A stretch of DNA of 23,573 nt from positions 1-23,573 of the forward strand of contig JAEDNK010000012.1 of assembly GCA_016302545.1 (NCBI GenBank), given 5' to 3'. The notes below the pieces were generated by a model. That model was given only the letters and a program-made list of their open reading frames with translations, was not told the DNA's origin and did not search any database. Positions within the stretch are counted from its first letter, which is position 1. Every line of letters starts with the position of its first letter. This stretch comes from Bacillota bacterium (GTDB lineage Bacteria; Bacillota; Clostridia; Peptostreptococcales; Anaerovoracaceae). Below, piece after piece: positions 14,567-22,205 of this stretch. The translations under genes and the position numbers were made by a program.

Positions 14567-14790
14567 TACTGAACCGCTTCTACTGCCTTGATTTCAGGGT
14601 AGCTTTCCTTGATAAGTCTTTCAACTACTCCTTTTATAGTCATCTGTGCGCCCGGGCAGCCTGCGCAGTGACCCTGCAGTCTTACCTTAACCACATTGTC
14701 CTCTGTAAGCTCTACGAATTCGATGTCTCCGCCGTCTCTCTGCAGATACGGTCTGATCTGTGCCAGAGCGTCTTTAATCTTCTGTTCCAT
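14566..14790 (-). CDS. NifU C-terminal-domain Fe-S scaffold protein
   Basis: A 74-residue protein matching the NifU C-terminal (Nfu) domain: IRPYLQRDGGDIEFVEL, VKVRLQGHCAGCPGAQMTIKGVVERLIK. The CxGC pair (Cys42 and Cys45) binds a transient Fe-S cluster passed on to target enzymes. It follows the second binding lipoprotein by 17 nt and overlaps pepV by one base, so it is part of the same transcript. There is no evident functional link to amino-acid uptake. Confidence 0.93.
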   Translation of the reverse strand: MEQKIKDALAQIRPYLQRDGGDIEFVELTEDNVVKVRLQGHCAGCPGAQMTIKGVVERLIKESYPEIKAVEAVQ

Positions 14791-14807
14791 TTTATACTTC
14801 CTTTCCG

Positions 14808-16106
14808 TTATTTCACCACATATTGAGGCTGCTCTTCTCCTGCCTGAATATGGTTTATACTGATTGATTTTGTCGGCTCGTTATTTCCGCTGTAATTTAT
14901 AACTCCTGAAGCGCCCTTAAAATCAGTGATTGCATTGAGGGCGTCCTTTATGTTGGTTCCGCTTGGAATTCCCTCCTCCAGTGACTTCTGGTAAGCGTTT
15001 CTGATAGACAGTGCTTCACCGTCAGATTTTGCCTGAGCAGCCAGATCCTCCACGTTGGATTCCAGCAAAGTGTTATAGGAGCTTTCTATTGCCTTGACAG
15101 CCATCACATAGGCGTCGAAGGCCACCGCCATCTTAGCTGTGGGCTGAGAATCTTCCCCGTACTCCGTCCTATAAGCGCTCAGAAACATATCGGAAAGCTC
15201 TGACGTGCTGTCCTGAGTCTGCTCTGCGCAGAAGGCCACATTGAGCTTCGGATTCTTTTCCAGAAACTTAAGCAGGTCCTTGTCGTTCCAGCTGTTGGTG
15301 CCCAGAAAAAGCACATGGGTCAGGTTGTTCTTTACGCACTGCTCCATAAAGGCTTGTGCTGCTGAAGGCTGAAGCGCCAGAAATACAGCCTTTGCGCCGG
15401 AGCTTCTTATTTTCTCAATGGTTTCGGTGTAGTCCTGACTGTCTGCGGAAACGGTGAAGCTGCCTGCAATGCTTTTGCTTGAGCCTGTCAGCTTCTTGAT
15501 TTTGTTTGTGAAACGCTTAATTGTTGCCATGGCAGCATCGTCATTAGACAATCTGACGGCAGCCACCACGTCCTTTTTCTGTGATGTGAAGGCGAATTCC
15601 GCCAGAGCGTCTCCCTGCTTCGTCTCCGTATAGGCCGCGCTGAAGTAGTACGGGTTGTTTGCCGTTATCAGCGGATTTGCGCCGGAAATGGTAATTGCCG
15701 GCGTATTGGTCGCCTTGATAATGTCGCTGGCTACAAGGGTCAGCGTCTCTCCATAGCTTCCCAAGACCACAGACGGGGATACGGAAATCAGCTCCTGTAT
15801 AGCGACCTCTGCATCGTACATATTGGATTTATTGTCCGCATATACCAGCTCAATCTCCTTTCCCAAGACAGACGGGTAAAGCTTGTGCGCCAGCTCAATG
15901 CCTGTAATCTCTTCCTTTCCCTGTTCCTTATATTGCCCGCTCATAGGCTCATATATGCCTATTTTTACGGTCCTTTCGGTGGCACCCTTTCCGACCTCTG
16001 AAAAGAATGCGTTTTTAAAGTTGTTATAGGTGGTACAGCCTGTAAGTCCCGCCACAAGGGACGCGGACAACACCAGACAGAGTACCTTTCTCAATCCTTT
16101 GCGCAT
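14808..16106 (-). CDS. Second amino-acid binding lipoprotein of the liv operon
   Basis: A 432-residue exported lipoprotein with signal peptide and lipobox LTGC (Cys24). The mature part is a type-I periplasmic-binding fold of the LivK group: VKIGIYEPMSGQYKEQGKEE, GIELAHKLYPSVLGKEIELVYADN, VVLGSYGETLTLVASDIIK. It is clearly diverged from the livK at the other end of the operon. It starts 20 nt after livF with a good GGGGGA. Because the operon has one set of membrane and ATPase subunits, it probably feeds the same transporter with a different substrate, but it could be a sensor. Confidence 0.88.
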   Translation of the reverse strand: MRKGLRKVLCLVLSASLVAGLTGCTTYNNFKNAFFSEVGKGATERTVKIGIYEPMSGQYKEQGKEEITGIELAHKLYPSVLGKEIELVYADNKSNMYDAEVAIQELISVSPSVVLGSYGETLTLVASDIIKATNTPAITISGANPLITANNPYYFSAAYTETKQGDALAEFAFTSQKKDVVAAVRLSNDDAAMATIKRFTNKIKKLTGSSKSIAGSFTVSADSQDYTETIEKIRSSGAKAVFLALQPSAAQAFMEQCVKNNLTHVLFLGTNSWNDKDLLKFLEKNPKLNVAFCAEQTQDSTSELSDMFLSAYRTEYGEDSQPTAKMAVAFDAYVMAVKAIESSYNTLLESNVEDLAAQAKSDGEALSIRNAYQKSLEEGIPSGTNIKDALNAITDFKGASGVINYSGNNEPTKSISINHIQAGEEQPQYVVK

Positions 16107-16126
16107 TGATTTTCCCCCTAGTATTA

Positions 16127-16831
16127 TTATTCTCCCAGGTAAGCTTTCTTTACTCTCTCATCGTTTAAGAGCTCCTTGCCTACGCCGGACATGGTGATTG
16201 TGCCTGTTTCCATAACATACGCATAATCGGAAATTTCCAGTGCAGCCTTGGCGTTTTGCTCGATGAGGAGCACGTTAACTCCTGCCTCCTTTATTTCCTT
16301 TATAATTGCGAAAATGTCCTTGATTACAAGAGGCGCCAGACCCAGAGAAGGTTCGTCAAGCATGAGAAGCTTAGGCTTGGACATAAGTGCCCTTCCTACA
16401 GCCAGCATCTGCTGCTCACCGCCGGAAAGAGTTCCCGCCAGCTGCCACTCTCTCTCCTTCATTCTAGGGAAAAGGTCATAAACCCAATCCTTATCCTTCT
16501 GAATGCCTTCTTTGTCGTTTCTGAGGTATGCACCTATTCTCAGGTTTTCCTCTACGGTCAGATCAGGAAATACTCTTCTGCCTTCAGGACAGAGGACGAT
16601 TCCGCTCCTTACCACCTCTTTTGTGTATACGTTGGTAATATTCTTGTCGTTCCACATGATGGTGCCTTCCGCCTTGGGAACCAGACCCATGATGGACTTA
16701 AGGGTAGTGGATTTACCTGCTCCGTTTGCTCCGATAAGGGAAATTATCTGGCCGTCGGGAACCTCTAAATCTATGCCTCTGAGGGCGTGAATTCCGCCGT
16801 AAAATACGTGTAGTCCTTTTATGCTTAACAT
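16127..16831 (-). CDS. livF: Branched-chain amino acid ABC transporter ATPase LivF
   Basis: A 234-residue cytoplasmic ATPase. Walker A GANGAGKS (34-41), the LivF-type LCPEGRRVFPDLTVEENL, signature LSGGE (136-140), Walker B LLMLDEPSLGLAP (156-168). It pairs with LivG to drive LivH-LivM. The start codon shares a base with the livG stop (TAATG), so the two ATPases are made in equal amounts. Confidence 0.96.
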   Translation of the reverse strand: MLSIKGLHVFYGGIHALRGIDLEVPDGQIISLIGANGAGKSTTLKSIMGLVPKAEGTIMWNDKNITNVYTKEVVRSGIVLCPEGRRVFPDLTVEENLRIGAYLRNDKEGIQKDKDWVYDLFPRMKEREWQLAGTLSGGEQQMLAVGRALMSKPKLLMLDEPSLGLAPLVIKDIFAIIKEIKEAGVNVLLIEQNAKAALEISDYAYVMETGTITMSGVGKELLNDERVKKAYLGE

Positions 16832-17676
16832 TATTCATCCACCCCCAAATATGCCTCGATTACTCTCGGATTGTTCTGTATTTCTTCAGGATTGCCCTGA
16901 GCTATAAGTGCACCGTAGTCCAGCACATAAATTCTCTCGCAGATTCCCATTACAACCTGCATGTGGTGCTCGATCATAAGCACTGACAGGTCGAACTCGT
17001 CTCTGATGCGTTCAACAAGGTGCATCAGTTCTGCTGATTCCTGAGGGTTCATTCCGGCTGCCGGCTCATCCAGAAGCAAAAGCTTAGGCTTGGTAGCAAG
17101 GGCTCTTGCAATTTCCAGATGTCTCTGCTTACCGTAAGGCAGAGATGTAGCCAAGTCGTCCTTGTTGTTTTCCAAACCGAACATCTTAAGGAGCACCATA
17201 GCCTCCTCCCGCATGGCCTTCTCCTCGATTTTCGCTTTTTTGCTGCGAAGAGCTGCGCCGAACATATCCGATTCAAGATTCATGTGCATTGCAACCAGCA
17301 CGTTTTCAAATACGGTCATTCCCTTAAAGAGTCTGATGTTCTGGAAGGTTCTCGCAATCCCCAGCTTGGTTATCTTATCAGGGGTAGGTACCTTTACATT
17401 CTTATATTTTCCATCGTTTTTACCCTTATACAGGCTCTTCATCTTGCCCTGAGGGTGGTTTTCCACGATGACTTCTCCGTTAAGCTCGACAGCCCCGTTT
17501 GTCGGCGCATATACGCCGGTGATAACATTGAATGCAGTAGTCTTGCCGGCACCGTTAGGTCCGATAAGGCCGATGATTTCTCCCTTGTTCACTTCAAGGC
17601 TCAGGTCGTCTACCGCTACGACGCCTCCGAACTGCATAGTGATGTCGGAAACACGCAATATATTTTCTTTACTCAT
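16831..17676 (-). CDS. livG: Branched-chain amino acid ABC transporter ATPase LivG
   Basis: A 281-residue ATPase. Walker A GPNGAGKT (39-46), GIARTFQNIRLFKGMTVFENV, the LivG-type signature LPYGKQRHLEIARAL, Walker B LLLLDEPAAGMNPQE. It is longer than the usual 250-260 residues because of a Lys/Gly-rich insertion (about residues 72-98) between Walker A and the Q-loop region. One base separates it from livM and it overlaps livF. Confidence 0.96.
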   Translation of the reverse strand: MSKENILRVSDITMQFGGVVAVDDLSLEVNKGEIIGLIGPNGAGKTTAFNVITGVYAPTNGAVELNGEVIVENHPQGKMKSLYKGKNDGKYKNVKVPTPDKITKLGIARTFQNIRLFKGMTVFENVLVAMHMNLESDMFGAALRSKKAKIEEKAMREEAMVLLKMFGLENNKDDLATSLPYGKQRHLEIARALATKPKLLLLDEPAAGMNPQESAELMHLVERIRDEFDLSVLMIEHHMQVVMGICERIYVLDYGALIAQGNPEEIQNNPRVIEAYLGVDE

Positions 17677-17677
17677 T

Positions 17678-18889
17678 TTACCGTGCCTCCTCTTCTATAT
17701 CTGTGTCTTTATTGTGTTTTTTTGCTGAAGTTTTTTTCTTTCCGGTCTTCCTGTTTTTTCTGTCCCTTTTCCTGAAAAATCCCAGAAAACCGTCCCAGCT
17801 GAATTCCTTATTGCCCATGATGCCGCGGCTGTAGAACAGCACGATGCACATGATGATTACTGCAAAGACTACCTTTCTGAAGCCCGGGCGCATAAACGCA
17901 GCGCTTATTCCAAGGAAAGTACCCGAATCCAGACCTCTCAGCCACCATTCGGAGCAGGCCACAAACAGGTATGCACCTAAGATGGAGCCTGTCACCGAGC
18001 CGATACCGCCTATAACCACGATAAGCAAAATTTCGTAGGTCATATTGGAGGTGAACGGTGTGGAAGCAACGGAGCTCTGGAACATTGCCAGAAGCGCGCC
18101 GCCAAATCCTGCAAAGAAGGAGCTTACGATAAAGCTCATCTGCTTATGCTTGAACAGGTTTACACCCATTGCCTCTGCAGCGATTTCATCATCTCTGATG
18201 GCCTTAAACGCCCTGCCGTAGGACGAATTTATCAGAAGCACTATGAAAGCGACGCATATTCCCGCCGAAATAAGAGGGAAAAGGGGTGTATCGTATGTAG
18301 TGTAGCTTCTCAGAAGGTTTGAGCTGTTTGTGATAGGTCCGGCTGCTTTCCACTGGAAAAATGCTCTCAGAATTTCCGCAAAGCCAAGAGTGGCAATTGC
18401 CAGATAGTCGCTCTTAAGCCTGAGTACAGGAAGTCCTATGAGGGCTGCAACCCCCGCAGTAAGAAGTCCTGCGCAGAGCATGAGGAAAATCATTCCGATG
18501 TGCTCACCCAGCATTACGCCGAAGTCACCGAGGACTCCTCCCAAAGCGTTTCCCAGAATTTCAGTTATGGAAAACTTTATAAGTCCGCCGTCAAAGTACT
18601 GGTAAACGCTGTCCTTCATTGCCGTAGGAATGGAGAAGATGGCATAGGTATACGCTCCTATGAGCATGAAGCCCGCCTGACCCAGGGAAAAGAGTCCCGT
18701 AAAGCCGTTAAGCAGGTTCATGGAAACTGCAACAAGAGCATATATGGAGCCTTTTTCCAGCACCGTAAAGAGCATTCTCATGCCCGATGTAGGAGGCACT
18801 ACCATATCTCCTATGTATACCGCCGCCAGAAATGCCACGCAGACTGCCACGCTGAGGATGGATTTTGTTCTCTTAGTCAATTCTGTCAT
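17678..18889 (-). CDS. livM: Branched-chain amino acid ABC transporter permease LivM
   Basis: A 403-residue inner-membrane permease with eight or more hydrophobic segments and the LivM-type LNGFTGLFSLGQAGFMLIGAY, LRLKSDYLAIATLGFAEILR and the ATPase-contact loop AFKAIRDDEIAAEAMGVN. The C-terminal tail is about 30 residues rich in Lys/Arg and lies in the cytoplasm. The ATG at 18889 has an AGGAGGTG SD 7 nt upstream; this SD spans the livH stop, so a longer reading from 18928 is rejected. Confidence 0.95.
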   Translation of the reverse strand: MTELTKRTKSILSVAVCVAFLAAVYIGDMVVPPTSGMRMLFTVLEKGSIYALVAVSMNLLNGFTGLFSLGQAGFMLIGAYTYAIFSIPTAMKDSVYQYFDGGLIKFSITEILGNALGGVLGDFGVMLGEHIGMIFLMLCAGLLTAGVAALIGLPVLRLKSDYLAIATLGFAEILRAFFQWKAAGPITNSSNLLRSYTTYDTPLFPLISAGICVAFIVLLINSSYGRAFKAIRDDEIAAEAMGVNLFKHKQMSFIVSSFFAGFGGALLAMFQSSVASTPFTSNMTYEILLIVVIGGIGSVTGSILGAYLFVACSEWWLRGLDSGTFLGISAAFMRPGFRKVVFAVIIMCIVLFYSRGIMGNKEFSWDGFLGFFRKRDRKNRKTGKKKTSAKKHNKDTDIEEEAR

Positions 18890-18902
18890 TTCAATCCACC
18901 TC

Positions 18903-19787
18903 CTATACCTTATCGATGTTCTTTTCACCGAAGAGTCCTGTCGGCTTAACCATAAGTATTATAATCAGAAGTACGAAGGTGAAGGCGTTTGAGAAAACGG
19001 TCAGCTCCATACCCTTTATGATGTTTTCGCAGATACCTATTATGAAAGCGCCGATAACCGCTCCCGGAATTGAGCCTATGCCGCCGAATACGGCTGCAAC
19101 GAAGGCCTTAAGTCCCGGCATAGAGCCTGAGGTCGGCATTACTCCCGTATAGTTGGAGAAGTAAAGCACCGAGCCGATGGCTGCCAAAAGAGAGCCGATG
19201 ATAAAGGTCACCGTGATTACTCTGTTGATATCTATGCCCATGAGCTGTGATGTCTCAAAATCTCTGGAAACAGCTCTCATCGCCATACCTATCTTGGTGT
19301 ACTTTATCAGCATTACCAAAGCGATTACAAGGGCGATGGTGAGAAACGGGGTGATAAGGGTTACCATTTTGGTGTGAGCGCCAAATACCGTTACCGTCTT
19401 AGCCAGCCAAGGTATTTCAGGATAGGTCTGGGTAAGACCTCCCGTAACGTAAAGTGCCGTGTTCTGCAAAAGATAGCTGACGCCGATGGCAGAAATCATT
19501 ATAGACATTCTCGGTGCGCTCCGAAGGGGTCTGTATGCCACCACCTCGATGGTGCAGCCCAAAACCACGGTAAATATAATAACTACAGGAATTGCAATAT
19601 ATATAGGCATAGACGCTGCCAGATATACCATCACCAGACCCGCTACCATGAACATATCTCCGTGAGCAAAGTTTATAAGCCTCAAAATACCGTAAACCAT
19701 AGTATAGCCTATGGCAATGAGGGCGTACTGTCCGCCTACGGAGATACCGGCCAATATATATGGCAGATTATCAACAAAAAAATTCAT
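18903..19787 (-). CDS. livH: Branched-chain amino acid ABC transporter permease LivH
   Basis: A 294-residue membrane permease that forms the translocation path with LivM. Family motifs: YTMVYGILRLINFAHGDMFMVAG, MRAVSRDFETSQLMGID (the contact loop for the ATPases) and GLKAFVAAVFGGIGSIPGAVIGA. Normal length. It starts after GGAGG and is separated from livK by a 216-nt region with two hairpins, which probably lowers its expression relative to the binding protein. Confidence 0.96.
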   Translation of the reverse strand: MNFFVDNLPYILAGISVGGQYALIAIGYTMVYGILRLINFAHGDMFMVAGLVMVYLAASMPIYIAIPVVIIFTVVLGCTIEVVAYRPLRSAPRMSIMISAIGVSYLLQNTALYVTGGLTQTYPEIPWLAKTVTVFGAHTKMVTLITPFLTIALVIALVMLIKYTKIGMAMRAVSRDFETSQLMGIDINRVITVTFIIGSLLAAIGSVLYFSNYTGVMPTSGSMPGLKAFVAAVFGGIGSIPGAVIGAFIIGICENIIKGMELTVFSNAFTFVLLIIILMVKPTGLFGEKNIDKV

Positions 19788-19817
19788 TTATGTACCTCCA
19801 AGTCAAATTTTGCAGTC

Positions 19818-19895
19818 ACCATTGCAAAGGAGAAAGTCGGAAAACACCGCATTCAGCATCCGCTGCGGCCCTGCGGCGTTCTCCCTTGCAATGGT
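19818..19895. repeat. Inverted repeat in the livK-livH spacer
   Basis: ACCATTGCAAAGGAGAA (19818-19834) and TTCTCCCTTGCAATGGT (19879-19895) are 17-base arms with one mismatch, enclosing a GC-rich core with further small stems. It contains the 10-mer TGCAAGGGAG also found in the tsaB-rimI palindrome (10868-10877). It may be a related element or a stability hairpin. Confidence 0.7.
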
Positions 19896-19932
19896 CCCAT
19901 AAAATATGCAAAAGATATGCAAAAGCAACGAT

Positions 19933-19956
19933 AAGCGGGAGAGTATTCTCCCGCTT
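19933..19956 (-). terminator. Attenuating hairpin after livK
   Basis: AAGCGGGAGA-GTAT-TCTCCCGCTT (plus-strand reading) is a perfect 10-bp stem with a four-base loop, about 50 nt after the livK stop. On the minus strand it is followed by TTATCGTTGCTTTTGC, a poor T-run. It is therefore probably a partial terminator or 3'-end protector that keeps livK mRNA more abundant than the downstream genes. Confidence 0.6.
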
Positions 19957-20003
19957 CCGCTGCATAAATTAGCAAATTATTCTATTCACTCCTGCGTACT
20001 ACT

Positions 20004-21176
20004 TTACTTTACGTACTGGTTGCTTTCGAATTCCCACTTTCCTTCTGCGGTATTGCACTTCTTAACAACAGCCATGTCTCTTACAGCATCGCCGTTTTCA
20101 CCGAATACAACCTTGCCGCAAACGCCATCGTAAGTAACGCTAGGAAGAACTTCGTGAACCTTTGCAGGATCTGTAGAGCCTGCAGCCTTGAGAGCTTCAA
20201 GTGCTACGAAGTAAGCATCGTATCCCATTGCTGTTACAGCTGCGATTTCTGAGTTTCCGCCGTTGTTTGCAAGGTTTGTGGAATCTCCTTCGATCCAGGC
20301 TTTAACGCCTTCGTCGAATGCAGCATCGCCGCCTTCCTGATAGAAAGTAGTTACATAAATCTCAAGATCAGTACCCTTTGCAGCGCCGAGGATTACGTTT
20401 GAATCCCATGTGTCAGCTGCGAGGATCGGCATTCCTAACTTCTGAGCATCAGCCTGGTCGATGATAAGAGCTGCTGCTTCTGTCGATACAGGTGAGAAGA
20501 ATACATCGCATCCGTTCTTCTTTGCAGTTGCAATGTTTGCTGCGAAGTCAGCGTTACCCTGTTCGAATTCTTCCTTGACAACCTTGCCGCCTAATTCTTC
20601 AAATGCCTTGGAGAAGTAGTTTACAAGACCTGCGGAGTAGTCGTCACCCATCTTGTTGAGACAGTATGCCTTTCTTGCGCCTGTTTCCCATGCACGGTTA
20701 GCAAGTACAGTGCCCTGGAACGGGTCTAAGAAGCACATTCTGAAGTAGTAGTCATTTCCAAGTGTTACCTGTGGGTTTGTACAGGTGATACCCATTGCTG
20801 CAATACCTGCATCAGCAAAGGTCTGACCTGCTGCAATAGCAACACCTGAACCATATGTACCAAGAATCATTGAAACGCCTGAGGTTACCAGATTCTGAGC
20901 TGCTGATATACCTTTTTCAGGGGATGATTCGTTATCTACGATTTCAAGCTTAACAGTATAGGTCTCTCCGCCGATTTCAACTGTAGGCTGTACGGAGTTA
21001 GCATACTGAATACCTAAGGTCTCCTGCTTTCCGCCGGCACCGTTATCGCCTGTTGCCGGCTCGAATACACCGATTTTTACAACCTTTTCACCGCCGTCAT
21101 CATTGCCGCCGCAGCCTGCAGCGAACACTGTAAACAGCATTACCAAAACCAGTAATAATGCTAATTTCTTTTTCAT
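20004..21176 (-). CDS. livK: Branched-chain amino acid binding lipoprotein LivK
   Basis: A 390-residue lipoprotein with signal MKKKLALLLVLVMLF and lipobox FAAGC (Cys22), followed by a Gly/Asp-rich tether and a type-I periplasmic-binding fold: VKIGVFEPATGDNGAGGKQE, ILGTYGSGVAIAAGQTFADAGI. It is anchored outside the membrane and delivers leucine, isoleucine, valine or related amino acids to LivHMGF. The chosen ATG lies downstream of AGGAGG (GGAG at 9 nt); an in-frame start eight codons earlier would include the SD itself. It is the first gene of the operon. Confidence 0.94.
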   Translation of the reverse strand: MKKKLALLLVLVMLFTVFAAGCGGNDDGGEKVVKIGVFEPATGDNGAGGKQETLGIQYANSVQPTVEIGGETYTVKLEIVDNESSPEKGISAAQNLVTSGVSMILGTYGSGVAIAAGQTFADAGIAAMGITCTNPQVTLGNDYYFRMCFLDPFQGTVLANRAWETGARKAYCLNKMGDDYSAGLVNYFSKAFEELGGKVVKEEFEQGNADFAANIATAKKNGCDVFFSPVSTEAAALIIDQADAQKLGMPILAADTWDSNVILGAAKGTDLEIYVTTFYQEGGDAAFDEGVKAWIEGDSTNLANNGGNSEIAAVTAMGYDAYFVALEALKAAGSTDPAKVHEVLPSVTYDGVCGKVVFGENGDAVRDMAVVKKCNTAEGKWEFESNQYVK

Positions 21177-21215
21177 TTTCTCTTTCTCCTCCTCTAACAT
21201 GGTAAAGATGTTCTA

Positions 21216-21244
21216 ATTATAAACCTTCTGTGTGTAAATTGCAA
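21216..21244 (-). promoter_or_regulatory. liv operon promoter
   Basis: TTGCAA (21239-21244) and TATAAT (21216-21221) are 17 nt apart on the minus strand, about 40 nt upstream of the livK ATG. Confidence 0.7.
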
Positions 21245-21260
21245 CGTTTTTTTGATGTCT

Positions 21261-21274
21261 TTATGTATACATAA
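21261..21274. promoter_or_regulatory. Candidate regulator site upstream of the liv promoter
   Basis: TTATGTATACATAA is a perfect 14-bp palindrome, 16 bp upstream of the -35 box. The GTATAC core resembles sites of GntR-type regulators. Which protein binds it is unknown. Confidence 0.4.
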
Positions 21275-21331
21275 CAAATTCTATTGTTCGAAGCTGTAGT
21301 TTGGCACAATTTTTTGTCTTTACGAACAAAA

Positions 21332-21353
21332 ACACCCCCTTTTCAGGGGATGT
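21332..21353 (-). terminator. Terminator after the tandem-PII gene
   Basis: On the minus strand ACATCCCC-TGAAAA-GGGGGTGT forms an 8-bp stem (one G-T pair) directly followed by TTTTTG. A second hairpin at 21377-21410 (GGTTTCG/CGAAACC with an inner GGTC-AAAA-GACC) lies between it and the stop codon. Together they end the DUF1538/PII transcript before the liv promoter. Confidence 0.8.
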
Positions 21354-21435
21354 GGTTTGTTTTTATATGCCACATAGGTTTCGCCACCGGTCAAAAGACC
21401 TGCCGAAACCCTCCTCTGCCGGCCGGCTACTCCTG

Positions 21436-22140
21436 CTATTCCGGCATCCTCAGCCCGATGGCGTTGCTTACCGGCAGTGAAAATACGATTGCCTGAGCCT
21501 TGCTGTCGAGACCTGCCTTTTCCATTATCGCCTTCATTATGGCGTTGCGCCCCTGGGCAGGCGTAACCAGAAGGTGCATTTCCTTTTCGCTGGCGATGGA
21601 AAAGCCGAAAAACTTTTCGCTGTACTCGGCACCTGTGCCCTTGGCTTTGAGGACCGTGCCGCCTCCGGCTCCGGCTTCTCTTGCCGCCTCCATTATCATA
21701 TCGCTGTAACCTTCGTTTGCTATTACCATTATCAATTCAAAATCCGTTTTAACCGACATTTTTCCCTCTCTTTCCTCAGTGGTCCGGATACGCTTTCCCG
21801 AGGTATCCAGTGTCTGACCGTCAAGTATATATTCAAGGCTTCTTTTGCCTCCTATGCTGTTAAGGGGCACCGTGGCGACGATTCCGTTTCCCGGCACATC
21901 TATATACAGCTTTCTCTTGAAATTCTTAAGCAGAGGCAGCAGTCCGGCATTGGTCACAACTCCGAACACCACCGCTTTTTCGTTAGGCGAAAGGTAGAGG
22001 TAATCCAGTATTTCCGTAGGCGCCGTACCTGTTCCCAGCACTATATCGGTAGTAAAAACATTGCTTTCTCTGAAGGTCTCAATGACCCTTTCGGTGTTTT
22101 CCCTGTCAGCTATGGCAATGACGAGATGTAAGCTTTCCAT
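21436..22140 (-). CDS. Tandem PII-like signalling protein
   Basis: A 234-residue protein with two PII-like (ferredoxin-fold) units. Unit 2 (about 133-228) is clear: FELIMVIANEGYSDMIMEAAREAGAGGGTVLKAKGTG, then MHLLVTPAQGRNAIMKAIMEKAG and a final IVFSLPV strand. Unit 1 (about 3-105) is more diverged but keeps the same strand pattern: LHLVIAIADRENTERVIETF, VLGTGTAP and KAVVFGVV. PII proteins sense nucleotides and other small molecules and dock on transporters or enzymes. The DUF1538 gene lies directly upstream (53 nt), so this protein most likely regulates that transporter. No glutamine synthetase or ammonium transporter gene is near. The AGGAAAGG before the ATG is a usable SD. Confidence 0.8.
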   Translation of the reverse strand: MESLHLVIAIADRENTERVIETFRESNVFTTDIVLGTGTAPTEILDYLYLSPNEKAVVFGVVTNAGLLPLLKNFKRKLYIDVPGNGIVATVPLNSIGGKRSLEYILDGQTLDTSGKRIRTTEEREGKMSVKTDFELIMVIANEGYSDMIMEAAREAGAGGGTVLKAKGTGAEYSEKFFGFSIASEKEMHLLVTPAQGRNAIMKAIMEKAGLDSKAQAIVFSLPVSNAIGLRMPE

Positions 22141-22162
22141 AGTATCCCTTTCCTTCCTCTTC

Positions 22163-22205
22163 TATAACTCGATTTAATTCGATTATAATTCTGTTATAAC
22201 TCGAT
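22163..22205. repeat. Short direct repeats at the end of the DUF1538 gene
   Basis: TATAACTCGAT occurs at 22163-22173 and 22195-22205, with a diverged copy between. The outer copy includes the stop codon of the DUF1538 gene. It is probably a replication-slippage duplication in the spacer before the PII gene. Confidence 0.5.

Noticed and set aside
18890..18928. Upstream extension of LivM by 13 residues
   Set aside because: It would begin inside livH and run through the AGGAGGTG SD sequence; the ATG at 18889 fits much better.
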